Assembly: GCA_002104905.1 (NCBI GenBank)
Contig: MCFE01000072.1
Coordinates: forward strand, 1 to 64,000
Direction: 5' to 3'
Source of the DNA: Basidiobolus meristosporus CBS 931.73
Taxonomy: Eukaryota; Basidiobolomycota; Basidiobolomycetes; Basidiobolales; Basidiobolaceae
DNA: 64,000 bases
Shown: in pieces, positions 22,162 through 33,698 of the stretch
Layout of the letters: every line of letters begins with the position of its first letter
Numbering within the stretch: position 1 is the stretch's first letter
Made by a program: the position numbers and the translations under genes
Notes under the pieces: model-generated
Seen by the model: only the letters and a program-made list of their open reading frames with translations
What the model was told of the DNA's origin: nothing
The model's database searches: none

Positions 22162-22643
22162 TTAGAAAACAAGAGCAGCACCCTTGGTCTTCTTGTCACC
22201 ACCGAGTTCGAAGTGCTTGCAACGCTTCAAGGAGAGTTGCATCTTGTACTTGCAGGCAGTGCACTCAAGACGAAGGACGACCTTCTTGGTGGTCTTGGCC
22301 TTCTTGTGGAAGACGGGCTTGGTTTGACCACCATAACCGGACTGCTTACGATCGTAACGACGCTTACCTATTCATCAAGCATCGACAGTTAGAAGGCGGG
22401 TCAGGATAACTCAGTCGTCTGATCAACGCTAAATACCTTGAGCGAAGAGGGAAGCCTTTCCGGTCTTGTATTGAGTGACCTTGTGAGGGGTGTGCTTTTT
22501 GCAGCTTTTACCTTTGCAATAGGTATTTCTGGTTTTAGGAATGTTGACCTTAAGTATTAACAAACCATGTTAGCATCGATCTTTGATGGATGGTTGCCGG
22601 ACACCGATGGATAAAAAATCCCGTAACATATTAAACTGACCAT
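22162..22643 (-). CDS. RPL42: 60S ribosomal protein eL42 (106 aa, 3 exons)
   Basis: Exon 1 is just the ATG (22643-22641), then 22548-22437 and 22367-22162. The product, [19 protein letters not shown].. to ..[19 protein letters not shown], is unmistakably eL42 (older names L36a, L44), with the zinc-binding cysteines CKGKSC and CTAC. It is exactly 106 aa as in yeast. It sits at the E-site of the large subunit. Residue 56 is proline (QTKPVF), the state associated with cycloheximide sensitivity; Gln there gives resistance in several yeasts. The intron placed right after ATG is common in ribosomal protein genes. It is divergent from PUS1, 287 bp between starts. Confidence 0.96.
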
Positions 22644-22930
22644 TCTAATAACAAATTCACCAGACGGGAAATGAGAAGGAAGAACCTCGTTTTTCTAGAG
22701 GGACATCTTTAAAGGGTCTCCGCCCTTGAAGCCGATAAATTTTCCATCTTGGGCGAACTTGTGATCTGGCTGAATTTCGGGGTTTTTCGAGGTTTTTTGA
22801 GGCTTAATCCCTTGATTTTTCCCTTCCTATGCGAACTATAACGCTGAAAAAAAACATCCTACTAATCACACATTAGGTGCGAAGTGAGTGATTTCGATTA
22901 GCCCTGCTTCAACTCTGGATATTCTGAACA

Positions 22931-24742
22931 ATGGCTTCACAAGACAAAGATATGGTCGAGCAGAATGATTCTCTGAAGCGTGGTTTGGAAGATACAGGAA
23001 GCGATCAACCCGAGAAAAAGCAATCGCTTGATAACATCGAGCAAGCCGTGGCAGAGGCCAGTGTCCCCCAACCAGCTGCTGCTGAAGCCGTAAACGAGCC
23101 TCAGGCTGCTGATTCGGTGGAGAAGGAAAAAAGATTGCCCAAGAAAAAGGTGGCCTTACTTATGAGTTATTGTGGGACTGGCTACCAGGGTATGCAAGTG
23201 TAAGTGCTCTTATCGCGAGGCTCTCTCATATTCGTGTACTGAACGGATGCGTGTTTATAGTAACCCAGGAGCAGTCACCATTGAGAGTGAACTCTTCAAG
23301 GCTTTGGTTGATACCGGTGCAGTGTCTAAAGACAATGCGGTTGACCAGAAAAAGGTACGGGCTTACGAGGATGCCCAAGCACGTGACACGAGTCCAAGAA
23401 TTCACATTTTCCTGCTGTAGGTTGGGTTCGCGCGTGCCGCCAGAACTGACAAAGGAGTCCATGCTGCTGGTCAAGTGGTGAATCTCAAGATGATCGTAGA
23501 GGACCCAGATATCATCGAGAAGATCAACAAAAGCCTTCCCGAACAAATCCACGTGTGGGGTATGAAGCCAAGACCTGTAACTTTTCTAATGTGAGGGGGT
23601 TGTAACGAGACTTGGGTATTTACGCTAGGTTATGTCAAGGCGATGGGGTCATTTAACGCCAAAGATCACTGTGACTCCCGGTTTTACGAGTACCTGATGC
23701 CCACATATGTGTTCATGCCACCGACTGGTACCCCCAGCACCTTGCCTCCTGATGAACGCCAGATCCCACCATCCACCAGCGAGGAAATGGCGGTTAAAAG
23801 ACAGTTCAGAATGTCGCCAGAAACCCTCGCCTATGTTCGCAGTGCTTTGAACGAGTATGTTGGAACACACAACTACCATAACTTTACCATTGGAAAGGCG
23901 TACAAGGATGCTAGTGCCAAGCGATTCATTAAGGGTTTCGAGGTTGGTTGGACCCATTTCGACATGGAAAACGCGCCACTAACCACCCTTTCCTCCATGT
24001 GAAGTGCTCGGAGCCTAAAATTATTGACGAGTGTGAGTGGATCAGCCTTAAGGTTCACGGTCAATCGTTCATGATCCATCAGATCAGAAAGATGGTTGGT
24101 AAGTAGTGGATTCATTTGTAGACAAAGGGCTTCAAGATACTCATGCTATTCCTTACATAGGTCTAGTTATCCTAATGGCTCGTACCAACACCCCGTTGAG
24201 CCTTATGAAGAAGACCTTTGAGGAAAAAAAAATCAACATTCCCAAAGCCCCAGGCATTGGACTCCTGTTAGAGAAGGTAAGTCCCTTTTCACCACTCTCA
24301 GGTGGATTGCCCTTGTTGATGCTGATGTTTTTGCCTAGCCTGTCTTCGGTTCGTACAATAAGAAAGCCCAGGGCATGGGTCGTGATGCGATCGTGTTCGA
24401 TGCGTATGAGGTAAGCTCTTGGACGCGGAGTCTTGAACCATAATTGGTGACTAAGCCTCCACATCCGTTACAGGAACAAATAGAGCAATTCAAGAACAAA
24501 TACATTTACGACGCGATGGTCAAGGTTGAAAACGAAGAGAACTAGTATGTATTTGCACCACACTTGCTGGAATCGGAGACCTACAACTGACCCACGTATC
24601 TAGCTTTGATCAATGGATCAAGGGAATCGACATGTTTCCAGAGTTTTACACTTACATCAACCCTGAAGGCGAAATCCCTGACAGCGCCCTGATCAGTAAT
24701 CAAAATCATCGTCTGCCTGCAGTTGGCAAGCAGGACTCCTAG
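22931..24742 (+). CDS. PUS1: tRNA pseudouridine synthase 1 (435 aa, 9 exons)
   Basis: Exons 22931-23199, 23261-23354, 23421-23559, 23629-23942, 24005-24098, 24161-24276, 24339-24410, 24474-24544 and 24604-24742. A charged N-terminus with [10 protein letters not shown].. and PKKK (nuclear-localisation-like) precedes the TruA-type fold: [14 protein letters not shown], then [17 protein letters not shown] with the catalytic Asp near residue 131. KRFIKGFE and [16 protein letters not shown] follow, the last being the family's conserved C-terminal block. Pus1 modifies several uridines in tRNAs and also U2 snRNA and some mRNAs, in nucleus and mitochondria. Every exon joint keeps frame with good consensus sites. 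Confidence 0.94.
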
Positions 24743-24908
24743 ATATTTGGCGATAAATAATCATGTTACACGACGGATTGTATAGAGATTTCAAGTTGGT
24801 TAAATCATTAAGTAAATCACAGTCGGATCAGAGTAAAAAAAAGAAAAATCCCACCTGGATGGCTCCATTAAAGAGAGGAAAATTTTGTTCATTCCCTATC
24901 CATTAAGC

Positions 24909-25232
24909 ATGTTGTCATTATTCAAAGCCGTTTCAGCCAGCCCCCTCCAGAGCCTTGCCCGCAATTATGCGACCAAGACCATCTTCGTCGGAAACCTCTC
25001 GAACTTCACTTCCCCGGAAGTCATCGAGGAGACTTTCAGCCAGTACGGCACAGTGACCAACGTTCGTCGTCCCAACGCACGCTTCGGTTTCGTTGAGATG
25101 GAAGAGGCTGAGGCCGAGGAAGCAGTCAAGAACCTCAACGGTTTTGTCCACTCCGAGCGCGAATGGAACGTCAAGATCGCCAGAGACTCTCCCAAAAAGG
25201 GCGGATACTCCTGGAGCGAGCAAAAAGAATAA
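24909..25232 (+). CDS. small mitochondrial RNA-binding protein, single RRM (107 aa)
   Basis: Single exon; the first ATG of the frame is 24909. The N-terminus MLSLFKAVSASPLQSLARNY is a typical mitochondrial presequence. Residues about 22-95 are one RRM: RNP2 TIFVGNLSNF and an RNP1-like core ARFGFVEMEEAEAEE, then LNGFV.. and WNVKIARD. It ends with a short basic tail. Such single-RRM, organelle-targeted proteins resemble glycine-rich RNA-binding proteins; the RNA target cannot be told. It starts 166 bp after PUS1 on the same strand. Confidence 0.85.
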   Translation: MLSLFKAVSASPLQSLARNYATKTIFVGNLSNFTSPEVIEETFSQYGTVTNVRRPNARFGFVEMEEAEAEEAVKNLNGFVHSEREWNVKIARDSPKKGGYSWSEQKE

Positions 25233-25582
25233 GCCTTATATACTTAGACCAAGCTGGATACGAACAGCATTCACACATACAAATCACCTTTGCTTCATCA
25301 CTTGAAAATAAACAGCAGATTTTTCCCCTGACAAACTATCTGTGTCTGTATCTATATCTATATCAAACGCGTTACGAAATGCCTAGCATTGGTGTTCGTG
25401 ACTGGTAAACTGTGTTTACTGCAACAAAATTTTATTATGAACGATATTGGAACAGAAGATAATCAACAATTGGATTTCATCAACAGCTCGCGGTTAGAAT
25501 TTAATTAGTGGTGTGTAATGATTAGGGTTATGCATCAACCAAGGTAATGAAAATATTCACAGACTTCGCTCCTTGCTACGTC
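25233..25582. other. convergent 3' intergenic region
   Basis: Between the RRM gene (+) and the peptide transporter (-). It contains a CTATATCTATATC microsatellite near 25352; no gene seen. Confidence 0.5.
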
Positions 25583-27217
25583 CTAGTTCTTCTTTTCGGC
25601 TTCGGCGCGTTGTTGCTTAAGCTCGTCATCAAGACGATCATAATGTCTGAACAGGAACCAGAACAGGGTTCCAACAATCGCACAGGCGATGGCAACCCCG
25701 CTATACATCCAAGTCAGGTATGGGTCCTGGGAAATGGGAGCCATGAAGATACCGATCAGAGCAGAGATGGCGTTGGGTAACAGGGACAATGCTGACACCA
25801 TACCCTTGAGAGAGTCGGGTGCATGGGTGTACGAGTATTCGAGAGAGGTGATACTGGCAAAAATCTCGGAGAGAGCAATGAGGAAATAGGCAGGGATTTG
25901 CCACCAGACATTCAACTTGGGCTCGTTGGCGTCTTGACGGCGGTAGATCTCGTTCTGAACCAAAGCAGAGGCCACCATGGCAAGAGCACCGAGCCAGAAT
26001 CCAAGGGTGATACGGGTCATGGGGCGTGGACTTCTGTTGATCTTGCGGAGAGCAGGGTAGACCAACATGTCCATGATGGGGATGAAGATGACAATACAGA
26101 TCGGATCAATGTTGGTGATGATATCGTTGGGAAGACCAGGAGGAAGCTTCATGACAACAGCTTGAGAGATCAAGTTGCTGGTGATCTGGTTGTACGAAAT
26201 CCAGTATACGGTCATGGGGATGAAGATCTTGCAGGCCATCAGAGTTTGCTTGATGTCGTCAACAAAACGATCATCCCATCTGCGCAGAGACCTCTCCTCC
26301 TCGGTCTCCGGGGGAATGTTAGGACAGGTAGATTTAGCAGCATCAAGAGTGGAGCTCAGCTTCTGAGTGGCTTTTCGGGCTCTCTTGCGAGCGTACATGT
26401 AGCAATGGTAGAACTTGACAATGGCGGAGTCACCAGAGGGTGGGACTTTGTTATAGAACTTGTTGCCGGACACGAAGATAATAATGGCAACGGCAAACAT
26501 CACGGTTGGGATAAGGAAGGCAAGCCAGAATCCAACATGAAGGGCGATAAGAGGGGTGATGATACCACCGATCAAGGAGCCAACGTTAATAGCCCAGTAG
26601 AACCAGTTATACAAATGTTGAGCGTTCAACTCAGGATCAATCACTACGCGTTCTCCGTTGACGACCCGGACTTCAAGTTCGGTTTGATTGTACTGATCAG
26701 CAGCCATGGGGGATACCAAAGGCTTGATACCTCCAGTACCCATACCGATGACAAATAGGGATACAATGTAGCCCGGATAACCAGCCTGGTAAAGGATCGA
26801 GGGAGCAGCAGTAATGGTCAAGATGAGCCAGCCAACCATGTAAACGATTGAGAAAATCAAGATGGATTTGTATTTGCCAAGATACTGGTCGGAAATCACC
26901 GCACCAATCAAGGGAGTCAGGTAGCAGAAGAAGGTAAAGAACTGCTTCCAGGCGGTAGAGGTAGCCTGTCCCATGTCAAGGGCACCAGCTTGCTCAGGGT
27001 CGCCAGGAGGCAGCTGGATATAGTTGGTGAAAGGGGCAGAGCCACCGTAGTAGGCGAAACGCTCGCAGAACTCGTTTACAATGATGAACCAAGCAGCGAA
27101 TGGGATTTTGCCAGCAACCCTGCGTAGTCCCTCAATGTCTCCGATGGGGCTGCTTTGAGTGACGCCTTCCTCGTAGCCAACCTCTCCGTTATTGTACTTC
27201 AAGTCCTTCTCAGACAT
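25583..27217 (-). CDS. PTR2: POT/PTR2-family proton-coupled peptide transporter, copy 1 (544 aa)
   Basis: Single uninterrupted exon. The start MSEKDLKYNNGEVGYEEG at 27217 is preferred over an upstream in-frame ATG at 27307 because it aligns with the paralogue at 41766. Family marks: NEFCERFAYYGGSAPFTNY (the ExxERFxYYG helix-1 motif for proton coupling), ISDQYLGKYKSILIFSIVY, GTGGIKPLVSPMAADQY and FYWAINVGSLIGG, with about twelve membrane spans and a long cytosolic loop after helix 6. It imports di- and tripeptides across the plasma membrane. A 311-codon open frame on the opposite strand is a mirror of this gene's codon bias. Confidence 0.95.
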   Translation of the reverse strand: MSEKDLKYNNGEVGYEEGVTQSSPIGDIEGLRRVAGKIPFAAWFIIVNEFCERFAYYGGSAPFTNYIQLPPGDPEQAGALDMGQATSTAWKQFFTFFCYLTPLIGAVISDQYLGKYKSILIFSIVYMVGWLILTITAAPSILYQAGYPGYIVSLFVIGMGTGGIKPLVSPMAADQYNQTELEVRVVNGERVVIDPELNAQHLYNWFYWAINVGSLIGGIITPLIALHVGFWLAFLIPTVMFAVAIIIFVSGNKFYNKVPPSGDSAIVKFYHCYMYARKRARKATQKLSSTLDAAKSTCPNIPPETEEERSLRRWDDRFVDDIKQTLMACKIFIPMTVYWISYNQITSNLISQAVVMKLPPGLPNDIITNIDPICIVIFIPIMDMLVYPALRKINRSPRPMTRITLGFWLGALAMVASALVQNEIYRRQDANEPKLNVWWQIPAYFLIALSEIFASITSLEYSYTHAPDSLKGMVSALSLLPNAISALIGIFMAPISQDPYLTWMYSGVAIACAIVGTLFWFLFRHYDRLDDELKQQRAEAEKKN

Positions 27218-29141
27218 GATGATCGGAATTATGTGTGTATGAAGATAAGATACTCTTTTCACTCCTCTCGCTGGGCTTTTAAGCATTCCCTTCATCCTGT
27301 TGCACAATGTCTGATTGGGGTAGAGCTTAACTTTAGCATGATAGCCTTCAGACCATACGTCTATTTCCGTTTAGTGTTCACATTGGAATTGGGATTTTTC
27401 CTCGCTCGTGAAACAAATCCACCAGTGGCCGTAGATAATGATCTCGGTTGAAAATATCTTTCGTGTGACCCAAGAGTTCCACGAGCCCCTCACAATAAGG
27501 AAATCGAGTCACCCACCATCGGGGCGCTTCCTACAACTCACTGCCATACTTGGCCTGGCCATTCCTGTCTTGGGAATCAGTACAGCCTGTCATGTGGTAT
27601 TGTTCAGTAAATCAGAGGGATGACTAATTTGGCATTTCGTAGAGGTGTGCTCTACCTCCCATTTCTGATACTCTCAGTGAGTGGGTGAAGGGCAACCATC
27701 GTCACAACGTTTCAGGTGCAGGGATTTTTCAGGCTTTTCCTGGTAGCAACCACTTCGGCTGCCTTGATCATCCCACATACCCTGCTCATTGGATGACTTG
27801 CCAAGCGATATGTTCATGTCTGTTTGTGCCCTTTGCTCCCAACCGTGGCACCTCAAGCGTTGGGAGATACGCAAGAAGCCCAATTATTTGATATGTTTAC
27901 TATTCAGATATGAGTGATTAGATGTGTCTTTGTGATGGTAAATCCCCATGGTAGCAAACAAGTTATGCTCTAGATAGCCTTGTACCACTTCGTGGCATTG
28001 GAAAGCATCAGATCCAACGGAGACATCAGCGTTGATTGGAGTATGTATGTATACACATTTAGTAATTTCCTGTTGGTGGGTGTAGAGATATATTTTCCAT
28101 CACCACATCGAACCCCCAGTTACACTGCCAACATGTCCAGGAATACACCGTAGGCCATTCGAAAGCAATGTCATCTGTGGGAACATGATTCAGAGTATCG
28201 GATTCATAAGGCTAAAAATCAAAGTGCAGCAATTCCCAAAAACCGTTCGATCAGGATGGTGTGTGGGTGGATTTCCCACATAGCAATTCGTATGTTGAGA
28301 AGGGATGGGGTGTTTGAGCCCAAGTCGTACATATTTACCCAGGCCCTACATTTTTTGTGTGTTGGATTCCTTTTTGTGGACCCATTTGAGACACAGAGAT
28401 ATTGGGATGAGCACGTATTGGGTGAATGGGAAATGCCGCGTTTGCTAAATGAATTACCCTTGAATCCCGCAACTATACTGTGATTGCCAAAAGGTTTGAA
28501 GCTAGTTTCAGCAAATAAACCAACAGCCACAAGGTTGCCTTGGTTCTCTCTGCGACGGAGATACAGTATTTCCGATGATCGCAGTCAATTCTGGCCACAC
28601 ATCCGAAGTGATTGGCCAGTCTCAATGAGTCATTAGCTATCAGGTTTGGAGTAGAAGTACAAGATTCCATCACAACTACCAAGAAATCATCATCGGACGA
28701 TAATCAATGCTATTCAACCCTGGGTTTTCCATATTCGATGCCCTACTACTAGCCAAAAAGGTGGCCATTAAGCTTTCGGTAGAAGGCTTCCATAATAAGC
28801 TTGCATATAAGCTTTTGCATCCACAATACCGACAAACTGAATTGACTGGGTTGTGGTGGTGCGTCATGCGTAGCAGATGACCGAGTAGATGAACATTATG
28901 TACATATGTGGCCACCCTATGGTAGATTCGAATTTCCTTGGCAACCTTAATTAATCCTGATAAGATGGGTTTCTTCGAAAATAGTCGGATTCTTATGACT
29001 AAATACTGCGAAAATTGGTCAGATTGTCATTGAGGTTGAGAAAAGCCACAAACCTACGCGGATGTTGTTTTGTGCTCTTGCATTTATAGCTTGTGATACC
29101 TCCAAAATATTTTGTCAAATTGTTAGAAAACTTATCAAGAA
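27218..29141. other. 1.9-kb intergenic region, no gene recognised
   Basis: Several frames of 60-103 codons exist on both strands (for example 28219-28530 minus), but none shows a known domain, splice continuity or coding-like composition. It should include the transporter and guanine deaminase promoters. Confidence 0.5.
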
Positions 29142-30587
29142 ATGAGCCATACACAAATACAAACTGTTTTCAAGGGAACTCTGATTCATACGCCTGCCAA
29201 AGATAAACTAGAGGTCCTGGAGAACCACCTCTGTGGTGAGTTTATTTCGTACTGTTGGTTATGTAGAGAGCAGCCAACTGAGTAAGCTATTTTCTTTCTA
29301 GGCGTTAATCAAGAGGGAAGAATCGAGTTTATTGAGCCGTTCAACTCTGAAAAGGGCAAGGCTTTGCTCGATGCTGCCAAGTCTGGTGAAGCAGTGCTCG
29401 TCGAGATGGACGAGACCCAGTTCCTTATCCCTGGTTTTGTTGATACTCACCATCATGCACCACAATATCCATACACCGGAACCGCTTGCGAGACCCCTCT
29501 TTTCGACTGGCTGAACAAATACGCGTTTAACTATGAATCGAAATTCAAGGAGTTGGCCTTTGCTCGCGCGGTTTACAGCCGCCAGATTCGCCGAGCCCTG
29601 AAGAATGGCACCACCACCGGACTCTACTTCTTAACTATTGACCTCAAATCCAGCGAACTCTTTGTCGAGTTATTGGAGGAATACGGGATGAGAGGATTTG
29701 TGGGGATCCCTAGTTTAGACCAACACGGCTCCGCTATATACGCCTGCGATACCGAGGATGCCATCCGCGATGTTGAGGCATTCGTGAAGTCCACACTGGA
29801 CAAGAAAAACCCCTTGGTGACACCCGTCGTGACACCCCGGTTTATTCCCACCTGTAGTAACAAATTGCTGCAGGCGCTTGGGGATATCGCGGAGCGTTAC
29901 GATCTACCAATCCAATCCCATATTTCCGAGTCGATTGCCGAGGTGGACTTTGTTCACCAACTACATGAGGGGAAAAACGATGCCGAGGTATTCAATCAAT
30001 ACAAGCTGCTGAACAACAGAACGGTTCTCGCACACGGCACTCGATTGGAAGACCCCGATCTGGATATCCTCAGAGATCGTGGAGCCGCCATCTCCCATTG
30101 CCCGCTTTCGAACAGTTACTTTGGTAACGGAGCCTTGTCTGTGAAGAGGTTATGGCGTCACGGAGTCAAATGCGGCTTAGGGACGGATATTGCCGGTGGC
30201 TACTCAATTTCTATGCTCTCTGCCATCCGACAGGCGGTAATTACCTCCCGATTCCTAGAAGTGGCCCGACTTGAAGAAGACAAGACCGCAGATACCGCCG
30301 ATAAGAACTCCCACCAACTCAACTACAAGGAGGCATTCTGGCTGGCCACCATGGGTGGCGCCGAGGCTCTCGGGATTCACCGAGATGTTGGCTCATTCGA
30401 GGTTGGCAAATCATTAGACGCCCTGTTGATTGATTTATCGAATTTCGAAGATAACCAGAGCTTGGAGAACCCGGTGGAGTTGTTCGTATACGATACCATT
30501 GAGGATGCATTCCAGAAATTCATCCATATCGGTGACGACCGTAACATCAAAGAGACATGGGTTCAAGGAAGAAAGGTGCGGATCTAG
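29142..30587 (+). CDS. guanine deaminase (459 aa, 2 exons)
   Basis: Exons 29142-29235 and 29302-30587. It belongs to the amidohydrolase (metallo-dependent hydrolase) family: PGFVDTHHHAPQYPYTG carries the HxH zinc ligands, IQSHISES the third His, LAHGTRL the next, and GLGTDIAGG the Asp ligand. THHHAPQ with RRALKNGTTTGLYF is typical of guanine deaminases (yeast Gud1, bacterial GuaD). It converts guanine to xanthine and ammonia in purine salvage and catabolism. The first exon (MSHTQIQTVFKGTLIHTPAK) adds the usual N-terminal beta-strand domain and joins in frame over a 66-bp intron. Confidence 0.94.
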
Positions 30588-30752
30588 CACTATTGTAGCT
30601 GTCCATCCCTTCAATAAATTGGATTCTTTTTGGTTTATTCTAGATTAATCGTTTTATATTACCTGATGCTGATATATAGTATGTAATAATACGGGAGCAA
30701 TGAAAGATAAAAAAGGAATCAAACACTTGGGATATTCTATACAATCATTACT

Positions 30753-33257
30753 CTACAATTCGCTCTCCTTATACTTGATAAATGCATTCAGGTTAAGATA
30801 AGCCTCATCTGCTCTTTGTCTAAGTAACTTTTGCTTGCGACGATCGACAACCTTGACCTGTGGAAACGTGTTAGTGGCTCATCCCCCATGGACACGTGTT
30901 GCGTGATAGTTACCATTTTACGGAATTCCCCGGTAGATTGCTTCAAGACGTTCAGGAAGTTTCCTTCCACAAAGACTGGTCGATCGTAGTCATATGCGAT
31001 ATCTCCATAGATATCATAGATAGCGTTCAACACCTCCACTAGTACCTCAACCGAGGTTTTGGGAATCTCTTGGATTAGGCTGATCATGAAGGTACCAATC
31101 ACCTTGTTGGCCTCAACGTATCCAGGCTTTCTTTGGGCGAGAACACCAAGGAGACCGATGGTTTTGACACGCATGGAGTCTACAGCCGTGGTGTGATAGG
31201 ATTGAATCAACGCGGCGATTTGTGCTTCGCTAACCGGCTATTAAATGCAAGGTTGAGTAAAGAAGATCCGTAAACATGAGATGGGCCATCGATGAAACTT
31301 ACAACAGCAGCTTCAGCACCACGAGCAAGAGTCCACAAACAACCGACGACTGCTTCCATAACTGAGGCACGGCTCTCTTGACCCTGTCCGACAGCCAAAC
31401 CGGAGCCAGCAGTGGTATTGGCAACCTCGAACAACCAATTCCAGCAACGATCAACATCCTGTTGGTGTTGCTTGAACCAGCCGCGGCCTGTGCTCTCCGA
31501 CATGGTGATCAGGAAATTGTTGAGGCATGAAAGCGCACGAAGGTGAAGAACTGATAGCGCATTGGTGGTGGAGGGAGAGATGGGCTGCTCGCCAGATACT
31601 TGAGGAGGGAAAGAAATTGGGGTGGGTGTGCCCAAGGGAATCAAGTAAGGAAGGGCAGCTGAGAATAGGCTGTTGTCAGACTCCTGGAAGGCTTGGGCTT
31701 CGTTGTTATGCTCATCCATAACGATATCAGCAGGAATGTCAACCACGGAGGAATCAGACATGGCATCGTCGTCATCCTCGTTGTCCCCATTGGCATCTTC
31801 CCACTGTTCTTCTTCAGGGATATCTTCGGCACTCAAATTGGCGAGCAGCTCCAGACAGAATTGCAGTGAAACGATACGCTGATCAATTGCGGCAAGTCGC
31901 TCTTCTTCGGTGGATTGATCTTTACTCAATTGGTTGAAGTCTTGAGCTTGCTCTCTAGTCTTGATAACACCGGCAAGGTCAACAGCCTCCTTGGCTGCGG
32001 ATTGGGTGTCGTATTGAAGGCAGTTGATAAGTAGAGGACCGATTGCCTTGATGATATCGGTCGAGTCGTCGGTAGGATCAGCAATCATCGGACGAAGATT
32101 GATCAAGATACCTGGTAATCCGCAAAATTGAGTGTCACAGAAGATGAATACACACGATGGGTAGTTGACTAACCAGCAGCCAAGACAGACAATTGAATAC
32201 GATCTTCGGTTGGTGGGGTGGTCACCATCTTGCCAAGAAGGCTAATATATTCATGATGGTGGCTGAAGAACTTGAATGCCTCCTTGTTGTCGTCGGTAAG
32301 CGCGTTGAGTGCTTGAGCTGATTCGGAAGCAAAATGAGTTGTTGGTCAGAGGGATAGAAAAGAAATTGCCCAAATACCGGCGGAGAGAACGGGCTTGAGT
32401 GGGAGCTTATCGGACGCAGAGATGAAAGACATCAAAAAAGGAAGGAAATTGGCTTTGTTGATAGAGTTGAAGATCTTTTCGGATGTTTCGCTGTGAATCA
32501 GGTTAGTAATTTATCACGAGCATATCCATCGAGCATGCGCAATCACCTCAAGCTCCAAATGATACAGATGATGTTATCGGAGAAGTCCCAAATGGATTTG
32601 CGTTTCTCCTTTTCTTCCTCGGTGCTTGCGGGAACATTGCCCAAAATATCATTGATGATTTGGGAAACCTATGCGTAACGGTGCTCGTTAGTGCTATGCG
32701 CCACATCTTGGAGATAATCAGCGCGCGTTACTTTGGGAACCAAGCCTTGAATAGGAGACAAGATGTTTTTGTTGAACATCTCTCCACAAACTTCGTCTCC
32801 ACCGATGCTGGCCAAGTTCCTATTCACGAACTTTAGTAACGGTGCCCACGCGAGATTTGGTTTGCTCCAAAAACGAACCTAAGTGCACCAGCAGCTTCGA
32901 CCAATACGTCGATATTATCATCGGTGAGTCTATCGATGAGCAAGCCAACCAGATTCTTCGACATCAGAAGGCGACGTGTCTTGGGGTCGGAAAGCAGCAA
33001 GTTGGAAACACCGGCAGCAGCCCAAGCGCGATCAGAAGCCTCGGGGGCCGAGAGCTATTTTTAAAGAGGGTTTAGTGAAGCGTAGGTAGGTTGCAAAGCA
33101 TCGGGTAAGGGTTTACTTTCTGAATCACGGGCAATACATCTTCAGGTCTAACCCCACCTTGCAGCTGGGATTCCTCCTTATTCACATCGGCGACCGAGGG
33201 GATTCCGGTGGGATTGGGACGTTGGCGGGAGGCTTTCTTTCTATGTACTTTACCCAT
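30753..33257 (-). CDS. SYO1: Syo1/HEATR3-type ribosomal protein import chaperone (673 aa, 9 exons)
   Basis: Exons 33257-33117, 33054-32879, 32819-32732, 32668-32547, 32490-32378, 32317-32174, 32111-31303, 31237-30914 and 30857-30753. The basic N-terminus MGKVHRKKASRQRPNPTGIP is the hallmark of this family and carries the transport receptor signal. ARM/HEAT-like helices follow (RAWAAAGVSNLLLSDPKTRR, DDNIDVLVEAAGALRNL). A long acidic loop (EEEQWEDANGDNEDDDDAM) is the region that in Syo1 binds uL5 (Rpl11). Syo1 co-imports uL18 (Rpl5) and uL5 into the nucleus for 5S RNP assembly. It is divergent from PEX13, 441 bp between start codons. Confidence 0.9.
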
Positions 33258-33698
33258 GACGAAAGTATTGGCTCGATAGCTGGATTGTTGCTCGCCAGGA
33301 CTCTCCGAGATACTAGCATCTCCCTCGATATTCTTTTTTTTTTCAGATTTCTTTTTTGTTTCGTGTAAGGATTTTTTTGGTCTACTTTAACCACGAATTA
33401 GCCAAGATTCCCCTGTTGGTTGTTTATCCACCTCGACCATCTCACATGGCTTCAACAGTAATAGTGTATGACTAATTCAATCCATTTAGTCCTGATGATT
33501 ACGGGTTTCTAGCATATGATCTTATAAATCTTCTTCATGGAATCTAGAATGGGCTAGTCTGATGAGAATATCCGTCTCTGTCGCAGTACCATTTCTGAAA
33601 CAATGGTCAGGTGATTCATGTCGGTTATCGATCATATATGCTGGTTTCTGATGTGTGGCCGAGCTTGTTCTCGGTTCTGCTACCCTCTTGTCTCCCCA
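33258..33698. other. divergent promoter region SYO1/PEX13
   Basis: Holds a T-rich tract (about 33333-33360), which on the minus strand is a poly(dA) run upstream of SYO1. No gene seen. Confidence 0.5.

Noticed and set aside
25823-26758. 311-codon open frame on the plus strand
   Set aside because: It lies exactly antisense to the peptide transporter and has repetitive D/G/V-rich composition typical of a mirror frame; no domain.
28219-28530. 103-codon minus-strand frame in the 27-29 kb gap
   Set aside because: No domain, no splicing continuity; considered chance.
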